Below are positions 34,058 through 45,588 of a stretch of DNA of 64,000 nucleotides, piece after piece. The stretch's first letter is position 1; each line of letters begins with the position of its first letter. Position numbers and translations under genes: made by a program. The notes beneath the pieces were generated by a model. That model had not been told where the DNA came from. It did not search any database and was given only the letters and a program-made list of their open reading frames with translations. Source of the stretch: Lunularia cruciata (taxonomy: Eukaryota > Streptophyta > Marchantiopsida > Lunulariales > Lunulariaceae); NCBI GenBank assembly GCA_948567375.1, contig OX419762.1:52867034-52931033 (forward strand), written 5' to 3'.

Positions 34058-34190
34058 TGATGATGTTTGACTCTAATGGCCTCCCACTCCAATGATGGCT
34101 AACTCTAATGATCTCTCATCACAATGATGCTTGACTTTGATGGTCTTCTGCCACAATGATGTTTGACTCTAGTGATGATGATTGTGACTT
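34025..34190 (+). repeat. Degenerate minisatellite, unit of about 33 bp
   Basis: Four to five diverged copies of a unit of the form GATGxTTGACTCTAATGG followed by a CTC-rich tail and CACAAT. Period 32-36 bp. Confidence 0.7.
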
Positions 34191-35066
34191 ACTATATATA
34201 TGGATATAATTTATAGTTGATACTGCAATTCCTATTGTGCCAATTCACCCTTACACCTTTGAATGTACTCTTTGATATATTTATTATACCTCTCATATTC
34301 CTTGTGTACATTTGCCAAAACATCCTTGAATTTGGCATTGGTATGCTTTAACAATTGGTCAACCGCTTGGCAAGCTACTTGCTTGAGTATACTTTAGCCT
34401 TGAAAGCATAGATATTTGACTTTAGCTTCCTCAATTTTGTGTAATGAGCTTGAGTCACAACTAATTCTTCCACTTGTGCTTTAAGGCAATTTGCAATATC
34501 CTCCACAATAATAAGAACCCTTTTCCATTCTACATCCAAAGTATCTTAGATGGATTGCAACTCCATCTCTACTTCCTACTTGACATGCACATAAAGGATT
34601 TGCTCCTTTTCTTTGTGATTGTTGACAATTATGGTCAATTCCTCAATGCATATTTGGTCCTTCTCTCTACTAGCACTATGGGCCTAATGGTTCTTAGTAC
34701 CTTAGGAGGGAAGAGCCTCTAGTTCTCATTTAAGAGATGTTACTTCTTCATCCTAAGCACTCAACTACTCTTTGTGCTTCTTCTTCATATCTTTTGCACA
34801 ATGATTGAACCTCCCTTGGATTGTTAATAAGTCTTAATCTAATTCACTTCTTTTAATTTAATCATATTCACTTCTACTTTTATCTTCATGATTTCTTTGT
34901 CTTTGTTGCCCAACTTCTTCTCTTGAGTTGCCTTGTAATCCACAAAAACCTTCTTGTGTTGGGTTGCACCAAGCTTTAATACCATGACCTTGGCCTTGGT
35001 ACTTCTTTGTATTTTCCTAGTAATTCATCACTATCTTTCTTCCAAACTTTGTAGCTCTTTGAGAAG
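34191..35066 (-). pseudogene. Degenerate coiled-coil coding remnant
   Basis: Minus-strand reading gives broken Lys/Glu-rich pieces such as DQLLKHTNAKFKDVLANVHK and KEYERYNKYIKEY near 34390-34280. No family recognised. It resembles in character the remnant at 3851-5684. It is interrupted on its right side by LTR copy C and may continue after 39860. Confidence 0.3.
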
Positions 35067-35761
35067 AAAGCTATGACAACCCGTCAAATATCACTTTTGC
35101 GGTAATCAGGTAAGTAAAGTTTGTTTCTGTAGAGATTTGAGTCAGAAATGTTCAAATACAAAGTCAAAAAATAACAAATACGGTTCTTCTTGAGTTCTTC
35201 TTTAATCTCTCGAGTAGAAACCACACCTAGAAAAGAGTAACAAGCACTAGATCACAGTCTTGTCACAAATTAGCACTCCTTCATCACAACTCATTCAATT
35301 CTATCCAAACAAATCTTGATTGGGATTATTCAGATTCCTCCAAAGAGGCTACTTCACTACAAAACACCTTTGCCTCAAAATTTTGTTCCACCCCTCCATT
35401 GAAAGCCCAATTCCTTGATTAAGATTGCTTCACATCAACTTCATGCTGCACTTACAAGTGTAGAAAAATACCAACACTACAATTCCTCAGATCTGTCAAG
35501 GCATTGTTTTGATTGCTTTGCACTCAGGATCAAACACACAGAATGAAGATAAAGGTTGTGGAATCCAACATCCAACCAGGACATCCAACATCCAACATCC
35601 AACCAGGACTTGCACTTCAAATGTCTCTACACACTCACAATCACAATCACATGATTGATACTTGGAATTACGCTCAAGCAACGAGCATTGAACTCAGCAC
35701 TTTGCTTTATCTATCTTCAAAAATTACAAATATTGAACAACATTTTACTATGAAGGCCTCC

Positions 35762-35769
35762 TTTAAATA
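35762..35769 (-). promoter_or_regulatory. TATA box of giant LTR copy C
   Basis: TATTTAAA on the minus strand, about 690 bp before the LTR end and downstream of the LTR-encoded ORF. The same box is found at the same place in copies D, E', F and G. Confidence 0.6.
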
Positions 35770-35888
35770 GGTAGAGGCTTCTAATAGTTAACTAACTAAA
35801 ATACTGTTCTACAACAACTTTACCAAGCTATAGATCCAAAATAGCATGCACCTCTTCATATCTCCCTCTTCATATCTCAAAATTTTCT

Positions 35889-38800
35889 CTACTCCAATCT
35901 AATGTCAACCTCAACTTTGGCTTCTAAACCTGATTCTACTTCAAGAATTTCCCCTTCTTTGGGCCTACCTAACTCTAGTCCCTCCTCCTCTAGTTCTATC
36001 ACTCCCCTACTACAATCTTTAATTATGACCATGGTAATCTATCTATATCACTATCTTGCAACCCACTCTTCTTGAATGTATAAAACAATTGATCCAAAGA
36101 CACTTGCACTCCAACGTCTACTACTTCAAACTTCATCTCTAACTCCATCTTACTACTAAGTCTCTTTAATTCTGAATGTACTAAATCTAATCTAAGACAC
36201 ACATTATCCACTACTCCTAACATCTTCCTTTCTACTAGATCTCTCAAGCAAATCAAGAACTTATTCAACTCAATGTCTTTTGCTTTCTTCCTCCTCATTT
36301 CCTGCACTAACAATTTCAATTTGTGCAATCTTGCTTCCTTCAACTGAACCTCAGACATTGTATCAAGCATTGCTTTCACTCTCACTACTACCTCTTTGAC
36401 TATCTCCCGCCTCAATGTCTATAGCTTCTCTCTCTATCTATTAATAATTCCTCACAAAACATCTTCACCTCATCTTCCAACTCAGCCTTCCATGCTTCCT
36501 TCTCCTTCACACTCTGTCTGAGTTGTTCTTCAATTCCTCTAACCAACTCACACCATTGCTCCTCTTCACAATCTTGCGTAGCTAACTCCCTTTGCCAAGC
36601 CCAGTCGTTCTTTGCCGCACTTGTCTTCAAGCTCTCCAACTCTTGTCCCATAACAGTAGCCATGGCCTTTGAATGGATGACTTCCACTTCCATATCATGC
36701 ACTTTTGTCCTCAAGGCCTCAGCCTTCCCCAGCTGTTCCTTCCGATCTTCTTCTTGATTTTTCATGCTTTGCCTCTTTTCACGAAGTCTTTTGTTAGGCT
36801 CTCAATCTCCTTCCTCCTCCTCAACTCTACATCAGTCATGAGTTCTACTAATTCTTGCTCTCCATGAATTAACTTTCTCCTCAACTCCTAATTTTCATCA
36901 CTCATATAATGCACTACTACAAACTCATGTTTCACGTCTGAGTGATCCCTCTTCTCTCTTCTTCTTAAATTGCAACAGCAAAGGACAAACTATCTATGAC
37001 AAGTACTCTACCCCATCAAAGACTCATAAGTTCTAGATTGCTTATGTTCTTCTCTCCTCACTTCTTCTACTGGAGCTCTACTCCTAAGTCTTAATCTTCT
37101 AACTCTCAGGGGCACTTCATCTAAGCTTTCCCTCTTCTCCACTATCGGGCTTACATTACTTGCTTCTGCCCTTGTGGTAGGTGTGACAACCCGGCAAATA
37201 TCACTTTTGCGGTAATTGGGTAAGTAAAGTTTGTTCCCACAAAGATACTAGTCAGAATTGGTCAAATACAAAGCAAAGTAACAATTTAGTTCTTCTTGAT
37301 TGCGTCTTTAATCTCTCTTACTTCGAGTCTAACTACTATCAATTCCTTTAATAATTCTACTGTGTCATCATCAAGAATTGTAATTGAAAGCATGAATACA
37401 CTATCTACACCTTCAACTTGTAACCCACTTTCCCCTAATCACTCATGTAACTGACCCGAAGACACTTACTGTTTGATCCTTCACTTTGGGTTTATTCACT
37501 ACTGCTATTCCTCCTTCAATTCATGTTCCATCTTCAATCAGAACTGAAATTGAAGTCATGGGTATCCTAAATATCTTCTTTCCCTACTCTAACTTCCTCT
37601 AATGCTTCCCACAAGATTCTTGAAGTCACCTTCACTGCACTCCGAGGTCCAACTTCCTTGGGTTGAATCATGTTTGTCTTGAGGTAAAGTCTTAAGACCC
37701 GAAGTCATGTAAACCCGAAGTCCAAAATACAAAGTCCAAAGTCACATTGACCCGAAGACACCAAACTACTTTGTACATCTATTCCTGAAACTTCAAATGC
37801 TTGTAACTTCTTTTACAGACCTTCTAAATTGCGATTTTGGTTGCAATGGAAAGCCTTGAACAAGACGCTTCCAACGAGATATAGCACGCATGATTTAGCC
37901 TTGTGGTCATTGAGATATGGCCCCCGCAAGAATCCTGACCTGTAACCTTCATTCTGATGCAAAGAAACCCTCTTTTGGCGTCTGATCCGAGTTTTTCCCT
38001 CCTCTGACACACAATAAGCTTCTTTGGGTTTGATCCAGTCCAAGTCCTTCTTCCTCTAACACAAAGTTGACTCCCTCAAGCTTGATCAAAACACACGTTT
38101 CCACTCATTTCTTCTCCATTTGGTTTCAATTTGGTTTCAGCAAGGCACTTCTTCTTCAAAACTCATCCAAAATGAAAATGTGGGTACCACATGAAGAACA
38201 CTCCTTCTCCACCTTTTACCCCTCTAAACTTCCAACTTTGGCTCAGCCTCTAGAGTTTCTTCTATCTACGTGCTTGGCAATTCTTGACATAGGTTTCCAC
38301 CTCCCTCCATACAATCAATTGCCGCATGGAACTCCTGCTCTTCCTTGTCAGTATCATCTTCTCCTCATTGCTGAACTTCTACCTCTCTTTCAATTCCATT
38401 GCTCGACTCTTCACTTTGCAGTGCAAACTCCAATTCTTCTTCTTCTCTTGAGTCTTCTATCTTATACTCAGCTTTGCCTTCCGATTCTTCTACTCCTAAT
38501 GACTCATCAATCACTATGACCTCTTGCATTGGGTTCACCTTCCTCGTCTTCTTTGGGTGAGTTGGCAACAATCTCTCCTCAGGATGATGTCACTTCCTCA
38601 TCTTTGGGATGTTCACTACTACTCTCATATACTGCCTTGTTCTTGCATAGTGTTCGTCACTACTTTGGATGTGTCAAGTATATTATTGTTCCTCATCATT
38701 TGCAGTCTTTTGTAAGTTTGGATGAAAACGTGATACCATCTTTTTTTGCTCAGTCTCTTTCATCAGATTCAGTCCAAAGTAGAAATGGGCAATGAACGGC

Positions 38801-39400
38801 ACCAAATAGTGAGGAGCATCTTGATCTCTCCAACACCTCACCATCTATCTCATTCTTTGGTGAAAGCACTTTGCCAAATTCACCAACACTCTTGAAAGCA
38901 TTTGGTGGAAGAATATTGCCAGGTGCTTCATTACATACATCATGCAATCGGGCTTGAAGAGTGCCATCATTGCCCAAACAATCTTTTGCCCGATTGGGTC
39001 TAGATAGGTATCAACTTTGTACCCATTCTTCATGCATGGTACCATGAAGGAATTTTGAATTTCATCCATCTCCTCCATAGACTCTCTTTTCCCAAGAATG
39101 TCGCCCCAATTTCCTCACCGGCTTCTCTTCCCAATACCAATCCCCAATCTAACTCTTTCCATCAAGCCGGATTGCCTCTCTTCCCTTCATTCTCAGGTCC
39201 CTCCTCACAATCACTCGAAGCTACTTCTGCTATGAACCTTGGAAAACTTAAGTTCTAGTTCCATGCCAAAAAAGTGATCCAAAGTCTATTCAGTACTTTG
39301 ATCTTGGCTATCATATCTAACCTTTGGAGATCCTAATTCCTTCAGAATTGTTAAACATCAAACTCTTGGTTTGCTTGGCCACATGCACTCCTTTGTGTCT
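35889..39400 (-). pseudogene. LTR-encoded coiled-coil protein, copy C (split by copy H)
   Basis: Same protein family as in copies B, D and F. Minus-strand order: module 1 with LDWGLVLGREAGEE, KNGYKVDTYLDP, KHLAIFFHQML, VPFIAHFYFGLNLM and FHPNL (39260-38750); acidic linker with DSREEEELEFALQSEESS (38571-38365); break by copy H; then a coiled coil with NDWAWQRELATQDCEEEQW (36765-36412) and the conserved VERKMLGVVDNVCLRLDLV (36415-36023); and the family C-terminus EVDIRLE with TAG at 35889-35891. Several stops. The open pieces of 117 and 130 codons are the best-preserved coiled-coil part. Confidence 0.7.
37182..38191 (-). mobile_element. Giant-LTR family copy H, short subfamily, nested in copy C
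   Basis: Minus-strand start TGTGGTACCCACATTTTCAT at 38191 and end GCCGGGTTGTCACA at 37182. It splits the ORF of copy C. It shares with copy G the leader and the unique middle segment (blocks TTGGAAGCGTCTT, AAGTTACAAGCATTTGAAGT and ATACCCATGACTTCAATTCA). Only about 140 bp of the R-U5 end remain (37182-37320), followed directly by ORF C-terminal sequence, so it has a further deletion. No clear target duplication (TGAAG versus GTAGG). Confidence 0.75.
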
Positions 39401-39865
39401 ATTATTCAATGGCTTAGGATACTTGTGTGACATTTTGAGATCCCCTCAACAAAGTCCTGATATTTTAGTTCTTCATTGATGTGTCATTCCCTCGTCCCTC
39501 TTCATTGAGACTCACCCTTTTGCCATGAATTCATCTTTGCATTATCCAAGTTAGTAGTTTGCGCATTGTCCGTCATTTTCTTGCCTGTATTTTCTTGATT
39601 GACCCATCCAAAGGGAAGTTGTTACACAATCTTTGCATCAGGTTGATCACCTTGGACCAAAGTTCCCTTACTTTGGGTTTCTCTAGCCGGATCTGATCCG
39701 AGTACTTTGCTTTTGACACAAAGTCCCTTTACTTTGGGTTACAAACCAAAGACACAATTCTTCTCCTTCCAATGCCATTTGGGTTCAATACTACTTTGTC
39801 TATACACTTCTTCTTCAAAATAGAACAAAAACTAAAAAAACTAAAAATGTGGGTAACACAAAAGC

Positions 39866-41136
39866 ATACTTTGCCTTCTTACAACACCACTCTTATCTCC
39901 TTAGCTGCAAAACCCATTTCCAATTCTTGGACCTTGGGCCATCCTTCACTTCTCAAACCTAGTCATGTAAATGATCCTTCTCCTCCACTATTGAATTCCT
40001 AGAGTTATGTGAGCTCTTGGTTATCTCCATGGCTAAGACATTGTTCTTGATACTTGCATTGTTTCTAAGCCACAACAAACACTAAACTTGCTTTGGAAAT
40101 TAAACACTCAAATTGAAACCTGAAATTAAACACTAAACCTTTGTTGAGCATCTAGCCATGCAATACTATTCTTGTTTCACTCAATTCTTTCTTGGCTCTC
40201 TACTTCTCCTAGATGGCAGTTTATATGTGATAGTGTAGATACTCTATCAACCCCCTATACTCTATCATTGCACAGTCTATCTCTTGGTAAGTGGGAAGTT
40301 ATTTTTCCAAAGCCTTCAGCATTGCCCCAACACTTGAATGACCCACAATGACAAAGGTGGATACTTAAGTGTGTGCACTATGTGTTCTTCCAAATCTGGT
40401 CCTGGTTGAGCTTCCTCTCTATGGGACTTGGGCTCCTTCCCTTCTAGGAAGTTATTCCTAAGTTGTTGTTGGGACCATCGGGGTGTTTTCCATTGCTAGC
40501 ACCACTTGGCGCTAGATGCTTCTCCCTTTCTTTCCTTTGTTTGTTTGACCATTATCAATTGCCACCACAATCTTGGTAATAGCAGTTGGTTCTACAAACA
40601 AGTTCACCAACTCCAAGGACACTCTCTTCTTTATTGTTTACCATTTTTTTCATTCAAGAAACGTCTCTTTTCAAACAATTTTCCTCCACCCAATTGAGGT
40701 AACATTGCTTGGGTATCCTTGGTCACAAGTTCTTAGGATAGAGTTGATACCCTTTGTTCTTCAAGTGGCACAACAAATGAAAACTTGCACTATCTCCACT
40801 TCCAATTCCTGTGTTGGAGGTATGGCATCTTGTGCTAGCAGGTTAGTCAAGTCTCATAGTAAGGAATGTAGGCTTCTACGGAAGGAAGAGAAGCAATAGT
40901 ACAATCCTTGCACGACTAGTTGTTTACTTGGCTTGGGAAGGAACTGAAAGTCAAGATTCTGATACTTGGTTATAGTTCCACTAGAGGGCAAGAACCTCCC
41001 ATATACACTTATTCTTGTAGATAGCTTGAGGGTCTATCACCTCCACAAGCCCTTTGGCCCCCATGGTATATCACTAAGTACTTAAGTAACATATTCAGGA
41101 GGTAGATTCCGTATACAACATCTTGCTTGTCTGACT
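39866..41136. other. Unassigned sequence between copy C and element J
   Basis: No gene or repeat family recognised. A 108-codon plus-strand frame (40573-40899) lacks a domain. Confidence 0.35.
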
Positions 41137-41797
41137 TGTGAGCCGGCATGTCTCTCACTCAAGATGAACTTCCGATGGCTATTATGGTAGTGCACCATGG
41201 ACTAAAAAGGCAAGGAACCCCAACTCTATCATACTCCTCCAAGGCTAGCACTCCAAGACTCACACCATTGCTCACTGGAAACTCAATGAGAGAGAGATAG
41301 TTGTAAATGAAAGGATGATCAGTACTTCCTCACTCCCAATTTATATACTTGTGAAATAGTTATGCATCAAAGTTACTAATTACTAGAGTAACTCAAGTTA
41401 CTAGGCTAAAAGTCAATAAAGTCTAAAGTCTAAAAGAATATCCATACTCATGGGAATATTATCTTAAGCATGTGGTCTTATCTTGACCCAACTACTAATT
41501 CAAGAATTCCTTCACATGGGCTATCCTTGGACTATAGAAGAATTTGAAACAAAAAGGTTGGTGGGTCCAAGAGTTCTCAACTCTTTCCTCAAAGTCAAAC
41601 ACCAAGTCGATACACTAGAATCCAAAATAGTGGTGCTCATATTTTGAAACTTTCTCTAAAGTAAGGTCCCCTCTATCTTAGCTAATCATGAATAATGTAG
41701 AACCATTCTTTATCTCTATATAAATAATATCTCTCAAGTACTAGTAATACCAAACTAAATATCACAATAACACATACATGCACAAATAGGTGTTACA
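41137..41797 (-). repeat. 3' LTR (LTR2 family) of gypsy element J
   Basis: 661 bp, minus-strand TGTAACACCTATTTGTGCAT ... ATGCCGGCTCACA. Directly upstream (minus strand) is AGTCAAAGGGTAAA, a polypurine tract, and then the integrase end, so this is a 3' LTR. TATA box TATATAAA at 41340-41347. The same family appears as a solo LTR at 20332-21023. Confidence 0.85.
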
Positions 41798-42957
41798 TTT
41801 ACCCTTTGACTAAGATTTCATTTTGTCCTTAGAGTGAAGTCTCTCTACCTTCTTATCTATGATACATCTTCAACTTATCATGGTTAATCCTATCAAAGTG
41901 TCTTCCTCTTAACTCCTTGAGATCATAAGTGTAATTTCCCCACACCTTCTCCACCATAAAAGGTCCAAAGTACTTAGTCAAAAACTTCTTGTTCACTCTC
42001 TTGAATCGAATAGAACCAACAACATTACCCAACCACCTTCTTCTTGCCTTGCCTCTCATCATAGCTCTCCTTTTGTTTCCTTTGGGTTTGGTCTACTCAA
42101 ACCATAGCAATTGGTCTTGCTTCTTCTAATTCCATGAGTTGATCCTTCCTTGACTTCTCTATATCACCTCCTTGTGCTTTCTTCAATCTCTTATGAATTC
42201 TTTAGAAGTTAGGAAGATCAAAGTGAATAGGTAAGGTAGACTCATTATCATATAACAAATGAAATAGAGAACATATGGAAGAAGTCTTCATGCTTGTCCT
42301 ATACTCCCACAAAACTGCATAAATCCTCTTGTCCTAATGATGTTTAGCCCCCTCCATTTCTACATCTTTGGACAACATCATGCATAAGGTCTGGGTGGTT
42401 CTCTCTACCAAGACATTGGAATTTGGCTTATAGGGTGTAGTTACTCTATGTGTGATAGAGAAATGTCATAGCATGGTTGTAGTGATGCTTCTTGTAAACT
42501 CTCTTCCTCTATCAAAAACCAACTCCAAGGCACCCAAACCTAGTGATCATGTGTGGTACCCACATTTTTTGTTTTTCTGTGTTTATTAGTGTTTAAGAGA
42601 AGAAGTAAGCACTGGAAGTCGAATTGCGGACAAAGAATGGACGGAAGTAACTTCGGAGGACAACCGAAGAAGACGACATTGGATCCGATGATGGAGGTAC
42701 TCAGAAGAAGAGTACGATGGTAAAGCCCAAAGAACACCATCTTTGGGTCAGAAGGCGCAGATGATGCAAAGACCATTTAACAACCTTGGTACGTGGCAAG
42801 AAAGTACATTTCAAGAAACAGCAGAGGTAGAAGAAGCATGTCTTGACAGTGATCGGGATCAACACGCAGAAGAGAGAAGGTCAAATTTGAAATCGACTAA
42901 AGAATGACTTCAATTCAGGGTAATATAAGATTGTGACTGTGCAGGAACAAGTTGAAT

Positions 42958-45460
42958 ATGCCAAGTAAATTTCCAATCCCTTTGAGTAGTCATCCTGCAG
43001 TAATGTGTGTCCAGAAGCCCATCGAGAGTGAAATTTTCCGCAATCCCGAGGGAGTTAGAGTGTCTCGTCCAAGAGAGGGCATCATCTTTCAGCGTCATAG
43101 AATGAGAGAGCAGATTATGGCAAAGAAGGTGGCCAATGCGCTGGCAGTGCAAAGTTTCACAATTCAAAGATTAGATGTAGTAGCTAGAATTGAAGTCTTG
43201 ACTAGACTTTGTATTACTTTCTTAGCATGGAATTGGAATTTCAGTTTCTCGAGAGTGATGGTAGAAATAGCTGCCAGTAATTGTGAGGAGGGTCTTGAGG
43301 TGGAAGGGAAGAGAGGAAATCATGCTCGATGGACTGAGTTGGATTGGAGGCTAGTATTGGGGAGAGAAGCAGGAGAGCCAACAGAGATCACCTTCTATTG
43401 GAAGTGTGATGCTGCAGAATAGACGGCAGAAATTTGCAACTCATTTTTAGCTCCAAGAACGACAAATAGATACAAGGTGGAGTCCTATCGGGACCCAATT
43501 TGGAGAAGTATCGTGGGGGCGATGATGGCCATGTTCAAGCCAGAACAAACTACATATGTGAACATGCAGCAAGCCGTCTTCTTTCACCAAATGTTTGCAG
43601 GAGTTCTGGTGAATTGGGCAAAGTGCTTTCACCATTGAACAAGGCAAATGGTGATCAATTTGGTAAACAAGTTCTATGCCACATTATTTTGCTCCATTTG
43701 TAGCACACTTCTACTTTGGGTTGAACCTGCTGACAGTAGAGAAGCGTCATTGCATGGTGTCTCATGTTCATCTTGACTTACAACAAGAAGCAAACGAGGA
43801 AGAGCGACCGTATATGCTACATTTGCAAGCCAACAATGAGTATTTCTTGAAGACCGAACAGTGGAAGGTCAAAGAAGTCACCAGTCCGAAGATGAAGAAA
43901 CGTGGCAAACCCAAAGAAGCAAAGTCACCTCCCACTCAAAGAAAGACTCAAAGACTGACTATGAAGAATACAAAGATGGTGAGAGAAGCATCATCAAGAT
44001 CAGAGTTTGAGGAAGAAACCGAGTCACAAGAGGAGGAATCCAAAGAAGAGGAGCTCACCTTAAAAAGTGAGGAGTTCGGAAGTGATAGCGAGGGGGAACC
44101 AAAAGTTCAGCAATCGGTGGCAGTCAGTGAAGCTTGTCAAGCGATGGTGGTAAACAAGCCGAGACCAGAGGAGAAGGAGGAGTATCCAGCAGGGCCAAGT
44201 TCAATAGGTAAAGACAAAGAAAGTACAAAAACAATGTCTCTAAAGATACAAAGATAGTGACTTCGGATGAAGGAGCCAATGAAGGAGGTGAAGACTAAAG
44301 ACGAAGACGGCGATGAAGATGAAGAAAAATTTGGTATGATATTGTATTTGACAAAAGTGGTCACACCATTACTGGAGCTACTGAAGGAGCATCAGAAAGT
44401 AATTCCCCAAGATTGTAGGAAGGGGATAAACGAGTTGCAGGTGGTGATGTATTTGCTGAGTGAAGTGAAGGGGTTGCAGGAGCAACAAGTCCAAAGAAGT
44501 GAAGAAATGGAAGAACTTTAGAAAGAGGAAGTCTTGAAGAAGAAGACTTTCACAATGTTACAAGAAAGCTGCGAGGTTAAAGAAAAAGAACAGCAAAGGC
44601 AAGCCGGAGAATTAACGGAATAGGCGATGTGGCTGAGCAAGATGAAGGAGGAAGTGAGTGATGTGCGCATCAAAAATGTTCATTTGAAGGCGATGACCAT
44701 CGTAATGGAGCAAGAGTCGGATAGCTTGAAGAAGAGTGCAGCGGGGAAGGATCAAGCATAGTAGAGGGAGTTAGCAGCCAGGCAAGAAGAAGAGGAACAA
44801 TTACAAGAGCTTGTAAGAAGCGCGGAATTGTAGAGCACGTAGTATGCAGAAGAGAAGAAAATGCTCACTGCGGAGTAAGAAGACGAGTTGAAGATGTATC
44901 GTGAAGAATTGAAGGTAGAGCACTCTCAAGGATATGCATCACAATCAGTGGGAGAAGTTGCGGGGAAGTTGAGAGCAATTCTAAGCATGGAGGCTGAAGG
45001 GAGATTGGAAGAAGCCCGCCTACATGAATTGAAGTTGCTTGTGCAAGAAACTCGGACGAGAAAAGCCAAGGATGTGGACATGAACACGTTGCTGATTTGA
45101 TTGAGAGAGCGTGTAGATCGGAAGATGTTAGAAGTAGAAAACAATGTTAGTCTTAGATTAGATTTAGTCAATTTGGAGTTAGAGAATATTCGGAATAGTG
45201 TGACAGCAGAGACAAAACCTGATGTTGCAAAAGTAGGAAGTCAGGTGTCATCGGACTTGTTATTTGATACATTAGAGAAGAGTGGGTAAAGAGATAAGGA
45301 TGTAGATGGATTACCCATGCGCTCAATTGTAGTTCCCAGTGTAGAAGTAGTAGAATTAGTGCAAGAATAAGTAGAATTAGCTATACCCGAAGAAGGAGAA
45401 ATAGTAGGAAGATCATTGGGTTTGGAAGCCGATGATAAAGTAGACATCGGATCGGTGTAA
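42958..45460 (+). pseudogene. LTR-encoded coiled-coil protein, copy D (broken)
   Basis: About 834 codons from the ATG of MPSKFPIPLSSHP (42958; an earlier in-frame ATG is at 42952) to TAA at 45458-45460. N-terminal module: EGVRVSRPREGIIFQ, CITFLAWNWNFSFSRVMVEI, ELDWRLVLGREAGEPTEIT (42952-43422), RYKVESYRDP, QQAVFFHQMFAGVLVNWAKC, then a frameshift, HYFAPFVAHFYFGLNLL and MVSHVHLDL (43676-43780). Acidic linker with SKEEELTLKSEEFGSDSEGE (about 44040-44100). Coiled coil from 44267 with KGINELQVVMYLLSEVKGL and LHELKLLVQETRTRKAKDVD. C-terminus VDRKMLEVENNVSLRLDLV and LGLEADDKVDIGSV. Upstream neighbour is the LTR leader; the TATA box follows 120 bp after the stop. Cellular role unknown. Confidence 0.78.
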
Positions 45461-45580
45461 GTACTAATTTTGAGATAGGAAGAGGCAGATATGAAGAGAT
45501 AGATTGTCAATTGGGATCTACAGGTAGGAAGAGATGTTAGGAAGCGGTGCATAGGTAGGAAGAACTGCCGGTTGCTTCAG

Positions 45581-45588
45581 TATTTAAG
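45581..45588 (+). promoter_or_regulatory. TATA box of giant LTR copy D
   Basis: TATTTAAG, followed by GGAGCATTCG, 670 bp before the LTR end and 120 bp after the LTR ORF. The same context is present in copy F (minus strand 51237-51244), so the box is ancestral to the family. Confidence 0.6.

Larger units (their letters stand above)
35072..39860 (-). mobile_element. Giant solo LTR copy C, interrupted by copy H
   Basis: Minus-strand start TGTGTTACCCACATTTTTAG at 39860 and end CGGGTTGTCATA at 35072. Perfect target duplication AAAGC (35067-35071 and 39861-39865). Net length without the nested copy H (37182-38191) is about 3.78 kb, equal to copy B. TATA box TATTTAAA at 35762-35769. Confidence 0.93.

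Noticed and set aside
37182-38191. Target duplication for copy H
   Set aside because: TGAAG and GTAGG do not match; H is supported by its ends and by splitting the ORF of copy C only.
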